Shown: one piece after another, positions 7,550 to 16,418 of the stretch
Layout: each line of letters opens with the position of its first letter
Numbering within the stretch: the first letter of the stretch is position 1
Source: Konateibacter massiliensis
GTDB taxonomy: Bacteria > Bacillota > Clostridia > Lachnospirales > Lachnospiraceae
DNA length: 64,000 nt
Assembly (NCBI RefSeq): GCF_900184995.1
Contig: NZ_LT860099.1
Span: forward strand, 2,174,332-2,238,331
Direction of reading: 5' to 3'
The notes under the pieces: model-generated
Seen by the model: the letters and a program-made list of their open reading frames with translations, nothing else
What the model was told of the DNA's origin: nothing
Database searches by the model: none
Position numbers and translations under genes: made by a program

Positions 7550-9091
7550 ATGAGAACGGAAGAAAAAACAAATGTAAAAAACAGCGTTGGCAGACTTGTC
7601 TTTGCAGCACTTAGTATTTTGCTCCAAATCGGCTGGATTGTGCTGATTGTCTTTCGCCTGAATGCTTACTCGACAATTATTTCTACCTTCATAAGTCTGC
7701 TTGCCGTCCTAATTGCTTTGCGAATTTACGGCAGACACACAAATGCCGCCTTTAAAATGCCTTTTATCATTTTTATTCTTGGCTTTCCTGTCTTTGGCTT
7801 ATGCATGTATTTTATATTCGGCTATTCCTTTTCCGCCAAACACATTGCAAAGCATTATGAGAAAATCAATGAGGAGTTAAACAGCGATACGGCGCAAAGC
7901 TCGCGCATCCTTGAACGGCTGGAGGAAGCAGACATGCATCTTGCCAATCAATCCTGCTATATATGGAGCTATGGAAAATACCCCCTTTATCAAAATACAG
8001 ATGTGGAGTATTATAAGGATGCATTGGATGGGCTGAATGCGCAGATAGAAGAGCTGGAAAAAGCACAGCAGTTTATCTTTATGGAATACCATGCAATCGA
8101 GGAATCTTCCTCTTTTTTGCGGTTAAAAGAGGTTTTGGCAAAAAAAGCAAGGGAGGGAGTAGAAGTCCGGGTTTTCTATGATGATATCGGAAGCATCGGC
8201 TTTATCAACCGTGACTTTGTAGGCCGCATGGAAAAAGAAGGAATTCAATGCAGAGTATTTAATCCGGTCGTACCCTTTTTTCATGTTTTTCTAAACAACC
8301 GTGACCATAGAAAGATTACCGTCATCGATGGAAAAGTCGGCTTCACCGGCGGCTACAATCTGGCGGACGAATATTTTAACGTGACGCATCCGTACGGACA
8401 TTGGAAGGATACGGGCATCAAGCTGACGGGGGATGCAGTAAAAAGTCTCACCATTATGTTTCTTGAGATGTGGAATTCCATGAAAAAAACAGATATCGAT
8501 TACAGCCAGTATCTGTGTAATTTTGATTATACAGCAAAGGAACAGGGCTATATCCAGCCCTACGCCGACAGCCCTTTGGACGATGAATATATGGGAGAAA
8601 ATGTATATCTGAATTTGATTCAATCGGCAACACGCAAACTCTATATTACGACCCCATACCTGATTATAAGCGATGAAATGAGCCGTGAGCTTGGGCTGGC
8701 TGCCAAACGTGGGGTGGACGTACGCATTATCACACCGGGAATACCGGATAAAAAGCTGATTTATCAGGTGACCCGCTCCTACTATGCCGGGTTGGCACGA
8801 AACGGCGTACGCATTTACGAATATACTCCCGGCTTCCTCCATTCCAAGCAGTTTTTAAGCGATGATGAAACTGCGGTTGTGGGAACGATCAATCTGGATT
8901 ACCGCAGCCTTTACCACCATTTTGAAAACGCCGTGCTCTTTCATGGTTATCAGGCAATTTCGGATGTGAAAGAGGACTTTGAGGAAACTTTTGCAGTCAG
9001 CGCGGAAGTAACGGAGAAATATCAGGACAAGCGTTTCGCCATGCTGCGGATCGGGCAGTGTATTTTGCGATTGTTCGCACCGTTGCTGTAG
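7550..9091 (+). CDS. cls: Cardiolipin synthase, phospholipase D family
   Basis: Membrane enzyme joining two phosphatidylglycerol molecules into cardiolipin; 513 residues from this start. Two N-terminal membrane helices (LVFAALSILLQIGWIVLIVF, then a second near residues 75-95) are followed by two PLD catalytic HKD motifs: DHRKITVIDGKVGFTGG and HSKQFLSDDETAVVGTINLD. An ATG 66 bases upstream (7484) is in frame but lies inside a repeat element that recurs elsewhere. The ATG at 7550 is preceded by AGAGAGG and AGAGAG and begins where family homology would. A monocistronic unit preceded by the palindromic repeat. Confidence 0.92.
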   Translation: MRTEEKTNVKNSVGRLVFAALSILLQIGWIVLIVFRLNAYSTIISTFISLLAVLIALRIYGRHTNAAFKMPFIIFILGFPVFGLCMYFIFGYSFSAKHIAKHYEKINEELNSDTAQSSRILERLEEADMHLANQSCYIWSYGKYPLYQNTDVEYYKDALDGLNAQIEELEKAQQFIFMEYHAIEESSSFLRLKEVLAKKAREGVEVRVFYDDIGSIGFINRDFVGRMEKEGIQCRVFNPVVPFFHVFLNNRDHRKITVIDGKVGFTGGYNLADEYFNVTHPYGHWKDTGIKLTGDAVKSLTIMFLEMWNSMKKTDIDYSQYLCNFDYTAKEQGYIQPYADSPLDDEYMGENVYLNLIQSATRKLYITTPYLIISDEMSRELGLAAKRGVDVRIITPGIPDKKLIYQVTRSYYAGLARNGVRIYEYTPGFLHSKQFLSDDETAVVGTINLDYRSLYHHFENAVLFHGYQAISDVKEDFEETFAVSAEVTEKYQDKRFAMLRIGQCILRLFAPLL

Positions 9092-9095
9092 GGGC

Positions 9096-9113
9096 GCGAA
9101 GCAACTACTTCTC
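9096..9113. repeat. Short dispersed repeat GCGAAGCAACTAYTTCTC, copy 1
   Basis: Eighteen bases matching 42097-42114 with one mismatch. Both copies lie within about 45 bases after a stop codon, and both have TCGCAC roughly 20-30 bases upstream. This copy also carries a small CCTC/GAGG inverted repeat. Possibly an intergenic repeat family; too short for certainty. Confidence 0.4.
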
Positions 9114-9184
9114 CTCCGCGAGGCGTGCATAAATAGTTGTAACTGTTTTTAAAATCATAGAAATTTCCCATGATATTATAATGC

Positions 9185-9214
9185 TTGACAGCACTTCTCC
9201 CTATCAACTAAAAT
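9185..9214 (+). promoter_or_regulatory. Sigma-A-type promoter of mscL
   Basis: TTGACA at 9185-9190, an 18-base spacer, and TAAAAT at 9209-9214, 30 bases before the mscL start. The -35 is a perfect consensus match. Confidence 0.65.
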
Positions 9215-9244
9215 AAGAAAAAACGTTAAAGGAGCAACGCGCAT

Positions 9245-9709
9245 ATGGACGTACAAAAGAAAGTAAAAAATTTGACATCCCAGGAAAACAGGAAGAAAGC
9301 CGGAGGCGTACTGGAAGAGTTTAAAATCTTTATATCCCGCGGCAATGTCATAGACCTAGCAGTCGGTGTAATCGTGGGCGGTGCTTTTACTTCCATCGTC
9401 AACTCTCTTGTAAATGACATTTTGATGCCAATTATCGGCACTATTTTGGTTGGTATCAATTTTAAGGATCTTGGCTTTACCATTCCGTGGGGAAATAATC
9501 CGTACATCAACATCGGCAGCTTTTTGCAGTCTGTCATTACCTTTTTACTGACGGCAGCCTGTGTATTTGCCATTGTAAAGGTTATCAATTCATTGAACCG
9601 AAAGAAAACAGAGGAAGCTAAGCCGGAGGAAAAGGTTGAAGAGCCAAAGATATCAGAAGAAATTCAGCTTCTCACCGAAATCCGCGATTTACTGGCAAAC
9701 AAAAAATAA
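9245..9709 (+). CDS. mscL: Large-conductance mechanosensitive channel MscL
   Basis: Pressure-release channel opening on hypo-osmotic shock; forms a homopentamer in the membrane. 154 residues, near the usual size (about 130-150) with a slightly longer charged N terminus. The diagnostic stretch FKIFISRGNVIDLAVGVIVG is followed by FTSIVNSLVNDILMPIIG (TM1), and the second helix is near residues 95-117 (SVITFLLTAACVFAIVKVIN). The cytoplasmic tail is acidic and ends LLTEIRDLL. AAAGGAG lies nine bases before the ATG. The ECF gene follows after 29 bases, so the two may share a transcript. Confidence 0.95.
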   Translation: MDVQKKVKNLTSQENRKKAGGVLEEFKIFISRGNVIDLAVGVIVGGAFTSIVNSLVNDILMPIIGTILVGINFKDLGFTIPWGNNPYINIGSFLQSVITFLLTAACVFAIVKVINSLNRKKTEEAKPEEKVEEPKISEEIQLLTEIRDLLANKK

Positions 9710-9738
9710 TAGATAACGATAAAAAAGGATGATGAAAC

Positions 9739-10377
9739 ATGCAGAATAAAAAAACAATAAATTTAGTGTTAATGGCATTATTTGCAGCAATTATCTTTGT
9801 ATTGGCATTTACTCCGATCGGATATATCCAGCTAGGAGTAATCAAAGCGACCATTATTCATATACCGGTTATTATCGGCTCTATTTTGCTTGGTCCAAAA
9901 AAGGGTGCTGTGCTTGGCTCGCTTTTTGGTCTGACAAGCTTAATCAGCAATACCTTTACCCCGGTACTTATGTCCTTTGCCTTTTCCCCGTTGATTCCTG
10001 TTTTCGGAACAGACAGAGGAAATGTGCTGGCCCTCGTGATTTGCTTTATTCCGCGTATTTTGGTGGGTGTGGTTCCTTATTATGTATACCGCCTGTTAGA
10101 CGGACTGTTTCATCACAAATTTAAGGTCGTTACCTTTGTCATCGCCGGCATTTCCGGTTCCCTGACAAATACGCTGCTTGTTATGAACGGAATTTATTTT
10201 ATTTTCAAAGACTCCTATGCCGCTGCAAGAAATATTCCGCTTGATACGGTGTATTCTGCCGTTCTTGCCATTATTTTTGCAAACGGCGTACCGGAAGCGA
10301 TTGTAGCCGGTATCGTGACCTCCGGTTTATGCCGGGTGCTTATGGAAAATAAACAGATTAGAGATCTGATTGATTAA
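9739..10377 (+). CDS. ECF transporter substrate-binding (S) component
   Basis: Integral membrane substrate-capture subunit of an energy-coupling-factor importer, 212 residues with about five or six membrane segments. Family features include the N-terminal LVLMALFAAIIFVLAF helix, PVIIGSILLGPKKGAVLGS, and NTFTPVLMSFAFSPLIP, as in the vitamin S components (pantothenate-type proteins look similar). No EcfA or EcfT gene is adjacent, so it probably uses shared energising subunits encoded elsewhere (group II). No riboswitch is evident in the 29-base upstream gap. The vitamin cannot be named. Confidence 0.85.
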   Translation: MQNKKTINLVLMALFAAIIFVLAFTPIGYIQLGVIKATIIHIPVIIGSILLGPKKGAVLGSLFGLTSLISNTFTPVLMSFAFSPLIPVFGTDRGNVLALVICFIPRILVGVVPYYVYRLLDGLFHHKFKVVTFVIAGISGSLTNTLLVMNGIYFIFKDSYAAARNIPLDTVYSAVLAIIFANGVPEAIVAGIVTSGLCRVLMENKQIRDLID

Positions 10378-10490
10378 AAATGTATCACTTTTTGTCTTTT
10401 CTCTTCATTGCTTGCGTTTTCCCCTGAATACATTTTCTTTTTTTTGCAGAATATGATACACTGAATCTATCATAGCAGGGGGAATTTTAT

Positions 10491-11255
10491 ATGTATAAAG
10501 TAATTGTTATTGATGATGAGGAGAAAATTCGGGAAGGTATCGTCAATCTTTTTCCGTGGGAATCCATAGGCTTTGAGATTGCCGGAAGCTTCTCAAACGG
10601 ACGGGAAGCTTTGGACTGGCTCAAGCAGAAAAAGACAGATGTAGTCCTGACCGACATCGAAATGCCAGGCATGGACGGCATTACATTGTCCTCCCACCTC
10701 TCCGAGACCGGAACGAAGGTGGTATATTTTAGCAGCTACCACACCTTTGAGTATGCAAAATCCGCTATACGAAACCGTGTCGTTGACTATCTCGTCAAAC
10801 CGATTAAATATGATGAACTGACTGAGTGTTTTGAGCGCATCAAGCAGATGCTTGACGAAGAAAATACTCTCGCTGACACCGATAAGGAAGACGAGACTCT
10901 CGTTCCTCCTTCTTATTATGCTACAATTATCCAGCACACTGCCGAATATTTAAAAGCTTCCTACCGCGAGGCAACTTTGGAGGATGCGGCAAGGCAGGTG
11001 CATTTAAGCTCCTCCTATCTCTCACGTCTGTTCAAGGAAAAGGTAGGTATGAATTTCTCTGATTATCTGATGAAGGTTCGTATGGAAAAGGCAAAGGAGC
11101 TCTTGGGAGACATTTCCTACAAGCAATATGAAATTGCCTACCGCGTCGGCTACGACAATCCGAAGAACTTTTCCCGTGCTTTTAAAACTTATTTTGGTGT
11201 ATCCCCAAAGGAATACCGCAATCACAGTGGGGTTGAAGAGGCGGAACAATTATGA
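10491..11255 (+). CDS. AraC-type response regulator (YesN-like)
   Basis: Response regulator of a sugar-sensing two-component pair, 254 residues. Receiver domain about 1-125 with phosphoacceptor Asp55 in VVLTDIEMPGMDGI; AraC-type double helix-turn-helix about 148-247 (ATLEDAARQVHLSSSYLSRL and YEIAYRVGYDNPKNFSRAFK). The stop overlaps the kinase start by four bases (ATGA), implying translational coupling. The system converges on a sugar ABC importer and GH43 operon (13003-17804), its likely target. Confidence 0.94.
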   Translation: MYKVIVIDDEEKIREGIVNLFPWESIGFEIAGSFSNGREALDWLKQKKTDVVLTDIEMPGMDGITLSSHLSETGTKVVYFSSYHTFEYAKSAIRNRVVDYLVKPIKYDELTECFERIKQMLDEENTLADTDKEDETLVPPSYYATIIQHTAEYLKASYREATLEDAARQVHLSSSYLSRLFKEKVGMNFSDYLMKVRMEKAKELLGDISYKQYEIAYRVGYDNPKNFSRAFKTYFGVSPKEYRNHSGVEEAEQL

Positions 11256-13006
11256 TGAAAAAATTTTTCTTTCGACGATTTAAAAATTATTTTCTCATTA
11301 TGCTCCTTCCCACTTTTCTTTTGTATGCCGTTTTACTCTTTTTTATTGTAAACAAAGAGATCAATTCCATCTCGACAAAAGAAAACCATTCACTGAACAG
11401 TATTGAGACAAACATCAATCTTGTCGTGGATAACGCTCTTTATCAGCAAAATATTATGACAAACAATCCCCAATTAAGCATCTCTTTGCAAAAAATGTTA
11501 ATGTTTCATGAGATGGAATATGGGGATACCATTTTTTATAACAGCATTAAATCAATTTTAAGGAGCATTGCAGATTCCCACTCCTATATCGATTCGATTT
11601 ACCTCTATTTAGACGGCTACGACCGCTTTTTTAACTCAAAAAACGGACTCTGCTATTTATCCACCTTCAACGATGTGAACTGGCACGACACCTATCAAAG
11701 TCTTGATCCGTCTGTCAACCAATGGGTCAACAAACGTTATGTGGAAGAGAGCCGATACTTAGAAGATGTACCAATCATGACCTTTTACCAGAGAATGACC
11801 TTGTTAAAGGGCGTCATCGCAATCAATATCAATATCTCCGATTTTGAAAAAATGATGGACACGCTTGTGAGCAATTCGAATGAAAGCTATTATCTTCTAA
11901 ACGGAAATTACGAGATCTTGGCACAGACAGAGGGTGCGGAAAGCATTTCCTTTTCCTCCTTGTTTGAGAAAAATGACAATGGACTAAAAAACTACTGGCT
12001 GAAAACCGAGGCGGGCATTTTTAATCTGAGCAGCCGCTATTATGAGGATTTTAATATTACTCTCGTCTCCTCCTTCTCCCTCAAGCAGATTTGGGACCAG
12101 TGCAAGCCCTCTCTGGTGCTATTTTTCTTAACCATATTGCTGGATTTATTTGTAATTTTCTTTCTCAGCTATACAACAACAAAGAAAAACTTTCAGCAGA
12201 TTGAACATGTGATTAACGTATTCAGCGAGGCAGAAAACAACTTGCCAAGCAACGCAGCTTTGCCTACCATCGGAGATGAATATGATGTCATCATGAACAA
12301 TGTCATCAACATGTTTTTAAATACTACCTTGCTAAACAGCCAGCTCGCCGAACAGAAATACCGCGAGGAAAACGCGCAGCTCTACGCTCTCCAGCTGCAA
12401 ATAAACCCTCACTTTTTATTTAATACCTTGCAGACTCTTAACTTGGAGGCACTGCGTCTGTCCGGTACACCGACCTCGATGAACACAATTATTGAACAGT
12501 TGTCCGATATTTTGAAGTACTCCATTGTAAACCCCAATTCTCCTGTAAGTTTGGAGGATGAGATTACTTATCTGAAAAAATATGAGACGATTCAAAAATA
12601 TCGTTTTGGGGAGCAATTCATTCTTTATTATGAGATTGACGAAGAATTAAAGAAGTATTTCATTATGCGGCTTCTCTTGCAGCCTCTTATTGAAAACAGC
12701 ATGGCTCACGGTATTCTTCCGACCGGTCAGATTGGTTTTATTAAGCTTAAAATCTTTCGCCGCGCGAACCGAATTTGCTTTGCCGTCATTGATAACGGCG
12801 CCGGTATGACAAAAAAGAAAAAAGAAGCGCTGCACAAAAGAATTCATGATTTACAAAGCCGAAGCATCGGACTTTCGAATGTAAACCAGCGCCTTATTTT
12901 AAAATATGGAACGGAGTGCGGAATCAGAGTACAAAGCAAAAAGGGAATGGGAACCTGTATTTCGTTCTCCATTCCACTTGGTGAGATGGCAGAGGGCGTC
13001 GATTAA
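11252..13006 (+). CDS. YesM-type sensor histidine kinase
   Basis: Membrane sensor kinase for the AraC regulator at 10491, 584 residues. One helix near residues 13-33, an extracellular sensor region to about 285, a second helix around 287-308, then a HAMP-like linker. The kinase core has the His in QINPHFLFNTLQTLNLEAL, the N box QPLIENSMAHGI, and G boxes DNGAGM and SIGLSNVNQRL. Its TAA stop shares the four bases TTAA with the stop of the convergent GH43 gene. The ligand is probably an oligosaccharide or a binding protein, by analogy with the family. Confidence 0.93.
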   Translation: MMKKFFFRRFKNYFLIMLLPTFLLYAVLLFFIVNKEINSISTKENHSLNSIETNINLVVDNALYQQNIMTNNPQLSISLQKMLMFHEMEYGDTIFYNSIKSILRSIADSHSYIDSIYLYLDGYDRFFNSKNGLCYLSTFNDVNWHDTYQSLDPSVNQWVNKRYVEESRYLEDVPIMTFYQRMTLLKGVIAININISDFEKMMDTLVSNSNESYYLLNGNYEILAQTEGAESISFSSLFEKNDNGLKNYWLKTEAGIFNLSSRYYEDFNITLVSSFSLKQIWDQCKPSLVLFFLTILLDLFVIFFLSYTTTKKNFQQIEHVINVFSEAENNLPSNAALPTIGDEYDVIMNNVINMFLNTTLLNSQLAEQKYREENAQLYALQLQINPHFLFNTLQTLNLEALRLSGTPTSMNTIIEQLSDILKYSIVNPNSPVSLEDEITYLKKYETIQKYRFGEQFILYYEIDEELKKYFIMRLLLQPLIENSMAHGILPTGQIGFIKLKIFRRANRICFAVIDNGAGMTKKKKEALHKRIHDLQSRSIGLSNVNQRLILKYGTECGIRVQSKKGMGTCISFSIPLGEMAEGVD

Positions 13007-14523
13007 GAAAACAAAAAGGAATCTGCCTCGACGCTTCCGCCCTCGCTTCCTGCCTGATTTATGGCAAATAAACCACATTTTACACCAACCCAGCGGCCCG
13101 GTGTCATAAGAACTGTATTTCCTTCGCTCTCATAAGCCCCTTTTTTCTTTATGAAAAATTGAACATGACCTGTTATATCCACCTTCATACGAAACGCTAT
13201 CTCGCTTTCCTCCCATGAGCCAAGAAGCTTCTTTTCTTCTGACTCTCCTCTTATTCCGGTAATCTGCACCAATTGCCTTTGATTGCCCTTTTGCTCAATC
13301 GCAATGGCGGTATAATCGGTTCCAAGTGATATCATTCCGACGATATCACCATCCTTGAGATTCTTCAAGCGAAGCAGTGTATCCGCATAAAAAGCAGGTG
13401 CTGTCCATTTTTGAAGCAAAAGATTTGGGACGTCGCAGAGCGGCTTTTGGCACTGCTTTGCATAGAGGGTCAAGCCACTTTCACTAAGTGAATACCACTC
13501 ATCTTTGTAGTTTGCATTCCACTGCCACTGAAGTCCAAGTGATTTTCCTCTGAAATCATCGCTGTCCTCAGGGGCACCGATTGGGTATTCTCCACCCACA
13601 TCAGGCTTTTTATAGGCTTCCACCGGAACACCATAGCCCTCTCCTGTATTTCTTCCTATGACAGGCCAGTCATTTTCCCATGTCATAGGCTGCAAGTGCA
13701 CAATACGTCCTGCATTTTCCACATCCTGAAAATGTAAAAACCAATCCTCGCCCGTCTGCGTTGTAATCCAACCTCCCTGATGAGGTCCGTTTATCTGGGT
13801 ATCACCCTGCAGCATAACAATTTTTTCCTCGTAAGGTCCATATATGTTTTTCGAGCGCAATGCAGTCTGCCATCCGGTCTTCACCCCTCCGGCGGGAGCC
13901 AGTATATAATAGTAGCCAGTGCGTTTATAGAGCTTTGGCCCCTCGATAGTCGGCTGGGTATTATGTCCGTCAAACACGTCGGCGCCGTCTCCAAGAAGGC
14001 TCATTCCGTCCCAAGCCATCGGGCTGATATGCAGAATACTTTTAATTCCGATACGGCTTTTGGCATAGGCATTGACCAGATACGCCTTTCCATCCTCATC
14101 CCACAGCGGGCATGGGTCAATCCAGCCTTTTCCTTCTTTGACGCAGACCGGCTCTGACCAGCCTCCCTCCTTTGGATTTTCGCAAGTACTCACAAAGATT
14201 CCCTCATCGGGCATCGGAAAATAGACATAATATTTCCCTTCATGAAAACGAATTGCCGGCGCCCACACACCTCTTCCGTGCGCCGGTTCATTATAGTCCG
14301 GAAATGGAATTTTCTCCATCACATAGCTTACGACTTTCCAATTGACCAAATCCTTCGAGTGAAGAATCGGAAGAGCCGGGGAGTTTGAAAAGCTGGAGGC
14401 TGCCATATAGTAGTCTCCCTCATTTCCTGCCACATCGGGATCGGAATAATCCGTGTAAAGAATCGGATTTCTATATGTTCCGTCACCTTGGTCGGCAATC
14501 CAAAGTCCTCTTTTTTCTGTCAT
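13003..14523 (-). CDS. Glycoside hydrolase family 43 enzyme with C-terminal lectin-like domain
   Basis: Probable beta-xylosidase or alpha-L-arabinofuranosidase, 506 residues, with no signal peptide and so intracellular. The five-bladed propeller covers about residues 15-310, with catalytic base Asp28 (SDPDV), pKa-tuning Asp136 (GWIDPCPLW) and acid Glu194 (PTIEGPKLY). The rest (about 325-500) is a concanavalin-like beta-sandwich, as in many GH43 enzymes (FRGKSLGLQWQWN). It is the last gene of the importer operon, 15 bases after the second permease, so it probably trims the imported oligosaccharide. Activity on xylose versus arabinose linkages cannot be decided. Confidence 0.92.
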   Translation of the reverse strand: MTEKRGLWIADQGDGTYRNPILYTDYSDPDVAGNEGDYYMAASSFSNSPALPILHSKDLVNWKVVSYVMEKIPFPDYNEPAHGRGVWAPAIRFHEGKYYVYFPMPDEGIFVSTCENPKEGGWSEPVCVKEGKGWIDPCPLWDEDGKAYLVNAYAKSRIGIKSILHISPMAWDGMSLLGDGADVFDGHNTQPTIEGPKLYKRTGYYYILAPAGGVKTGWQTALRSKNIYGPYEEKIVMLQGDTQINGPHQGGWITTQTGEDWFLHFQDVENAGRIVHLQPMTWENDWPVIGRNTGEGYGVPVEAYKKPDVGGEYPIGAPEDSDDFRGKSLGLQWQWNANYKDEWYSLSESGLTLYAKQCQKPLCDVPNLLLQKWTAPAFYADTLLRLKNLKDGDIVGMISLGTDYTAIAIEQKGNQRQLVQITGIRGESEEKKLLGSWEESEIAFRMKVDITGHVQFFIKKKGAYESEGNTVLMTPGRWVGVKCGLFAINQAGSEGGSVEADSFLFS

Positions 14524-14538
14524 ACATACACACTCCTT

Positions 14539-15390
14539 CTAGCCCTTTAAGCCGGTTGTCGAGATTCCTTCCACAAAATATTTTTGTGCAAGAAAGAATA
14601 AAATAATCAATGGCAGCACCGCAACGGAAGCCATAGCCATCACCTTATCCCATTGTACCACGGACTCTGCATCAAGAGAAAGTCTCAGCGCAAGAGAAAT
14701 GGTGTATTTGCTCGTGGAGTTGATAAAAATAAGGGAATTTAAATAATCATTGTACGTCCACATAAATTGAAACAGCCCTGCCGAGAATAGTGCCGGCTTC
14801 ATAAGCGGCAGCAAAATATTCCAAAATACACGCAATGTTCCGCAGCCGTCCATGTAGGCGGATTCATCCAGCTCCCTTGGCAAGCCTCTCGTAAACTGTA
14901 TGAGCATAAAGATAAAAAACGGATAGGTCGCTAACAGTGCCGGTACATAAAACGGAAGATAGGTATCAATCCAGCCAAAAGTATTGTAGAGACTGTAACG
15001 CGGAATGATAATAACGGCATTCGGGAGCATCAACGTAGCAATCAAAAGCATAAATAATTGCTTTTTAAACGGAAACTTAAATCTTGCAAAACCATATGCC
15101 ACAACAGAACAGGATGCAACCGTCAGTAATGTAGTCGGTATAACCATCACAAAGGTGTTGATAAAAAAGTCTGTATAGGTCTGATTTCCTCCGTTGCTCT
15201 TCCACCCTCTCACAAAACTTGAAAAATCGTAGGACTTCGGAAGTAATCCTGTCGAGCCGAATATCTCTGCATTATCCTTAAATGTGGCAAAAAACATCCA
15301 GATGATTGGATATATCATCGCAATTCCAACTGCACTGATAAAAATATAGGCAATTATATTGTTAATCTTTTTTTTCGTCTTCTTATTCAT
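14539..15390 (-). CDS. Sugar ABC importer permease (MalG-type)
   Basis: Inner-membrane permease of a carbohydrate ABC importer (CUT1), about 283 residues, six membrane helices. The ATPase-contact EAA loop appears as ELDESAYMDGCGTLRVFWNI, followed by LPLMKPAL. A second ATG two codons downstream of the first is chosen because AGGAGG lies seven bases before it and only one base before the upstream ATG. It pairs with the MalF-type permease five bases away. No ATPase gene is in the cluster; a shared MsmK-like ATPase encoded elsewhere is likely. Confidence 0.93.
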   Translation of the reverse strand: MNKKTKKKINNIIAYIFISAVGIAMIYPIIWMFFATFKDNAEIFGSTGLLPKSYDFSSFVRGWKSNGGNQTYTDFFINTFVMVIPTTLLTVASCSVVAYGFARFKFPFKKQLFMLLIATLMLPNAVIIIPRYSLYNTFGWIDTYLPFYVPALLATYPFFIFMLIQFTRGLPRELDESAYMDGCGTLRVFWNILLPLMKPALFSAGLFQFMWTYNDYLNSLIFINSTSKYTISLALRLSLDAESVVQWDKVMAMASVAVLPLIILFFLAQKYFVEGISTTGLKG

Positions 15391-15401
15391 CTTCATGCCT
15401 C

Positions 15402-16304
15402 CTAAAATTCATCACTGTCTTCATAGTAAACCCAGCCCGACGAAGAACGGAATAGCAGCAGCGTTACAATCATAATAATGATGAAAATCACCCATGAAAT
15501 CGCCGATGCATAGCCAAGCTTATAATTTTTAAACGCCTCGTTGTACAGCTTCATGCCGAGTACATAGGTGGATTTTAAAGGTCCGCCCTTCGTGATGACA
15601 AACGCACTTGTGAAGCTTTGCAGTGCATTGATGGTTTGCATAATGATGTTGAAGAAAATAATCGGTGTAATCTGCGGTATCGTAATCTTCAAAAAGCAGT
15701 GAAGCTTATTTGCCCCATCAATCTGTGCTGCCTCATAGAGGGATTGCGGAACCTGCTTTAATGCCGCAAGAAACATTACCATTGAAGAGCCAAACTGCCA
15801 TATTTCCAGCATACAGATTGTCTTTAAGGATATATCAGGATTTCCAAGCCACTGTACAGACGGTAAATGCAAGGAATTTAAGAGCGCATTGATTACTCCG
15901 TCATCCATAAACATAAGCTTCCAAAGGATTGCTACCGCAACACTTCCGCCAAACAAGGATGGAATGTAGTAAATCGTTCGGAACACATTGATGCCTTTCA
16001 TCTTTCTGCTCATCAAAAGTGCCACAAAAAGTGCCATAATCAGTTTTCCCGGAACTGTGTAAATTGTATATATTATTGTAACTTTCAGGGAATTCCAGAA
16101 TTCACTATCAACTTTAAAAAGCGTGATATAATTACCTATTCCGACCCATACCGGTGCTGAGACAATATTATACTGGGTAAATGAGTAGTAGAATGAGGCA
16201 ATAAACGGATAAAGCTGTAAGAGCAAAAATCCGACCAGCCACGGCATAATATAGACGAGCCCCATGTAATCTCTTTTTTTATATTCTTTGACCTTCACTT
16301 TCAT
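15402..16304 (-). CDS. Sugar ABC importer permease (MalF-type)
   Basis: First permease of the CUT1 importer, 300 residues. Six membrane helices, starting with YIMPWLVGFLLLQLYPFIAS, and the EAA loop VPQSLYEAAQIDGANKLHCF at about residue 200 followed by ITIPQITPI. Start backed by AAGGAG about seven bases upstream. It lies between the solute-binding lipoprotein gene and the MalG-type permease. A strong stem-loop separates it from the binding protein gene and probably lowers its expression relative to that protein. Confidence 0.93.
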   Translation of the reverse strand: MKVKVKEYKKRDYMGLVYIMPWLVGFLLLQLYPFIASFYYSFTQYNIVSAPVWVGIGNYITLFKVDSEFWNSLKVTIIYTIYTVPGKLIMALFVALLMSRKMKGINVFRTIYYIPSLFGGSVAVAILWKLMFMDDGVINALLNSLHLPSVQWLGNPDISLKTICMLEIWQFGSSMVMFLAALKQVPQSLYEAAQIDGANKLHCFLKITIPQITPIIFFNIIMQTINALQSFTSAFVITKGGPLKSTYVLGMKLYNEAFKNYKLGYASAISWVIFIIIMIVTLLLFRSSSGWVYYEDSDEF

Positions 16305-16365
16305 ATCAAAATCTCCTTACTTTTAAGCAATCTTCAGGCAAAAAACGAAATTTTGGCGTAAAAAG

Positions 16366-16410
16366 GGCCGCCGCAAGCCTCTTTCTGCTATTAGAGAATT
16401 TACGGCAGCC
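16366..16410 (-). terminator. Intercistronic stem-loop between binding protein and permease genes
   Basis: On the minus strand, GGCTGCCGTAA pairs with TTGCGGCGGCC (11 pairs including two G-U wobbles), followed by CTTTTTAC. It sits just after the binding-protein stop. Such partial terminators or mRNA-stabilising hairpins are common in sugar importer operons, where much more binding protein than permease is needed. Confidence 0.6.
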
Positions 16411-16418
16411 GCCAAATC

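Noticed and set aside
8291-8842. Long open frame antisense to cardiolipin synthase
   Set aside because: It lies opposite the conserved PLD catalytic region, has no ribosome site and no recognisable domain; it reflects codon bias of the sense gene.
9710-9738. Vitamin riboswitch upstream of the ECF S component gene
   Set aside because: Only 29 bases separate it from mscL, too short for a known riboswitch.
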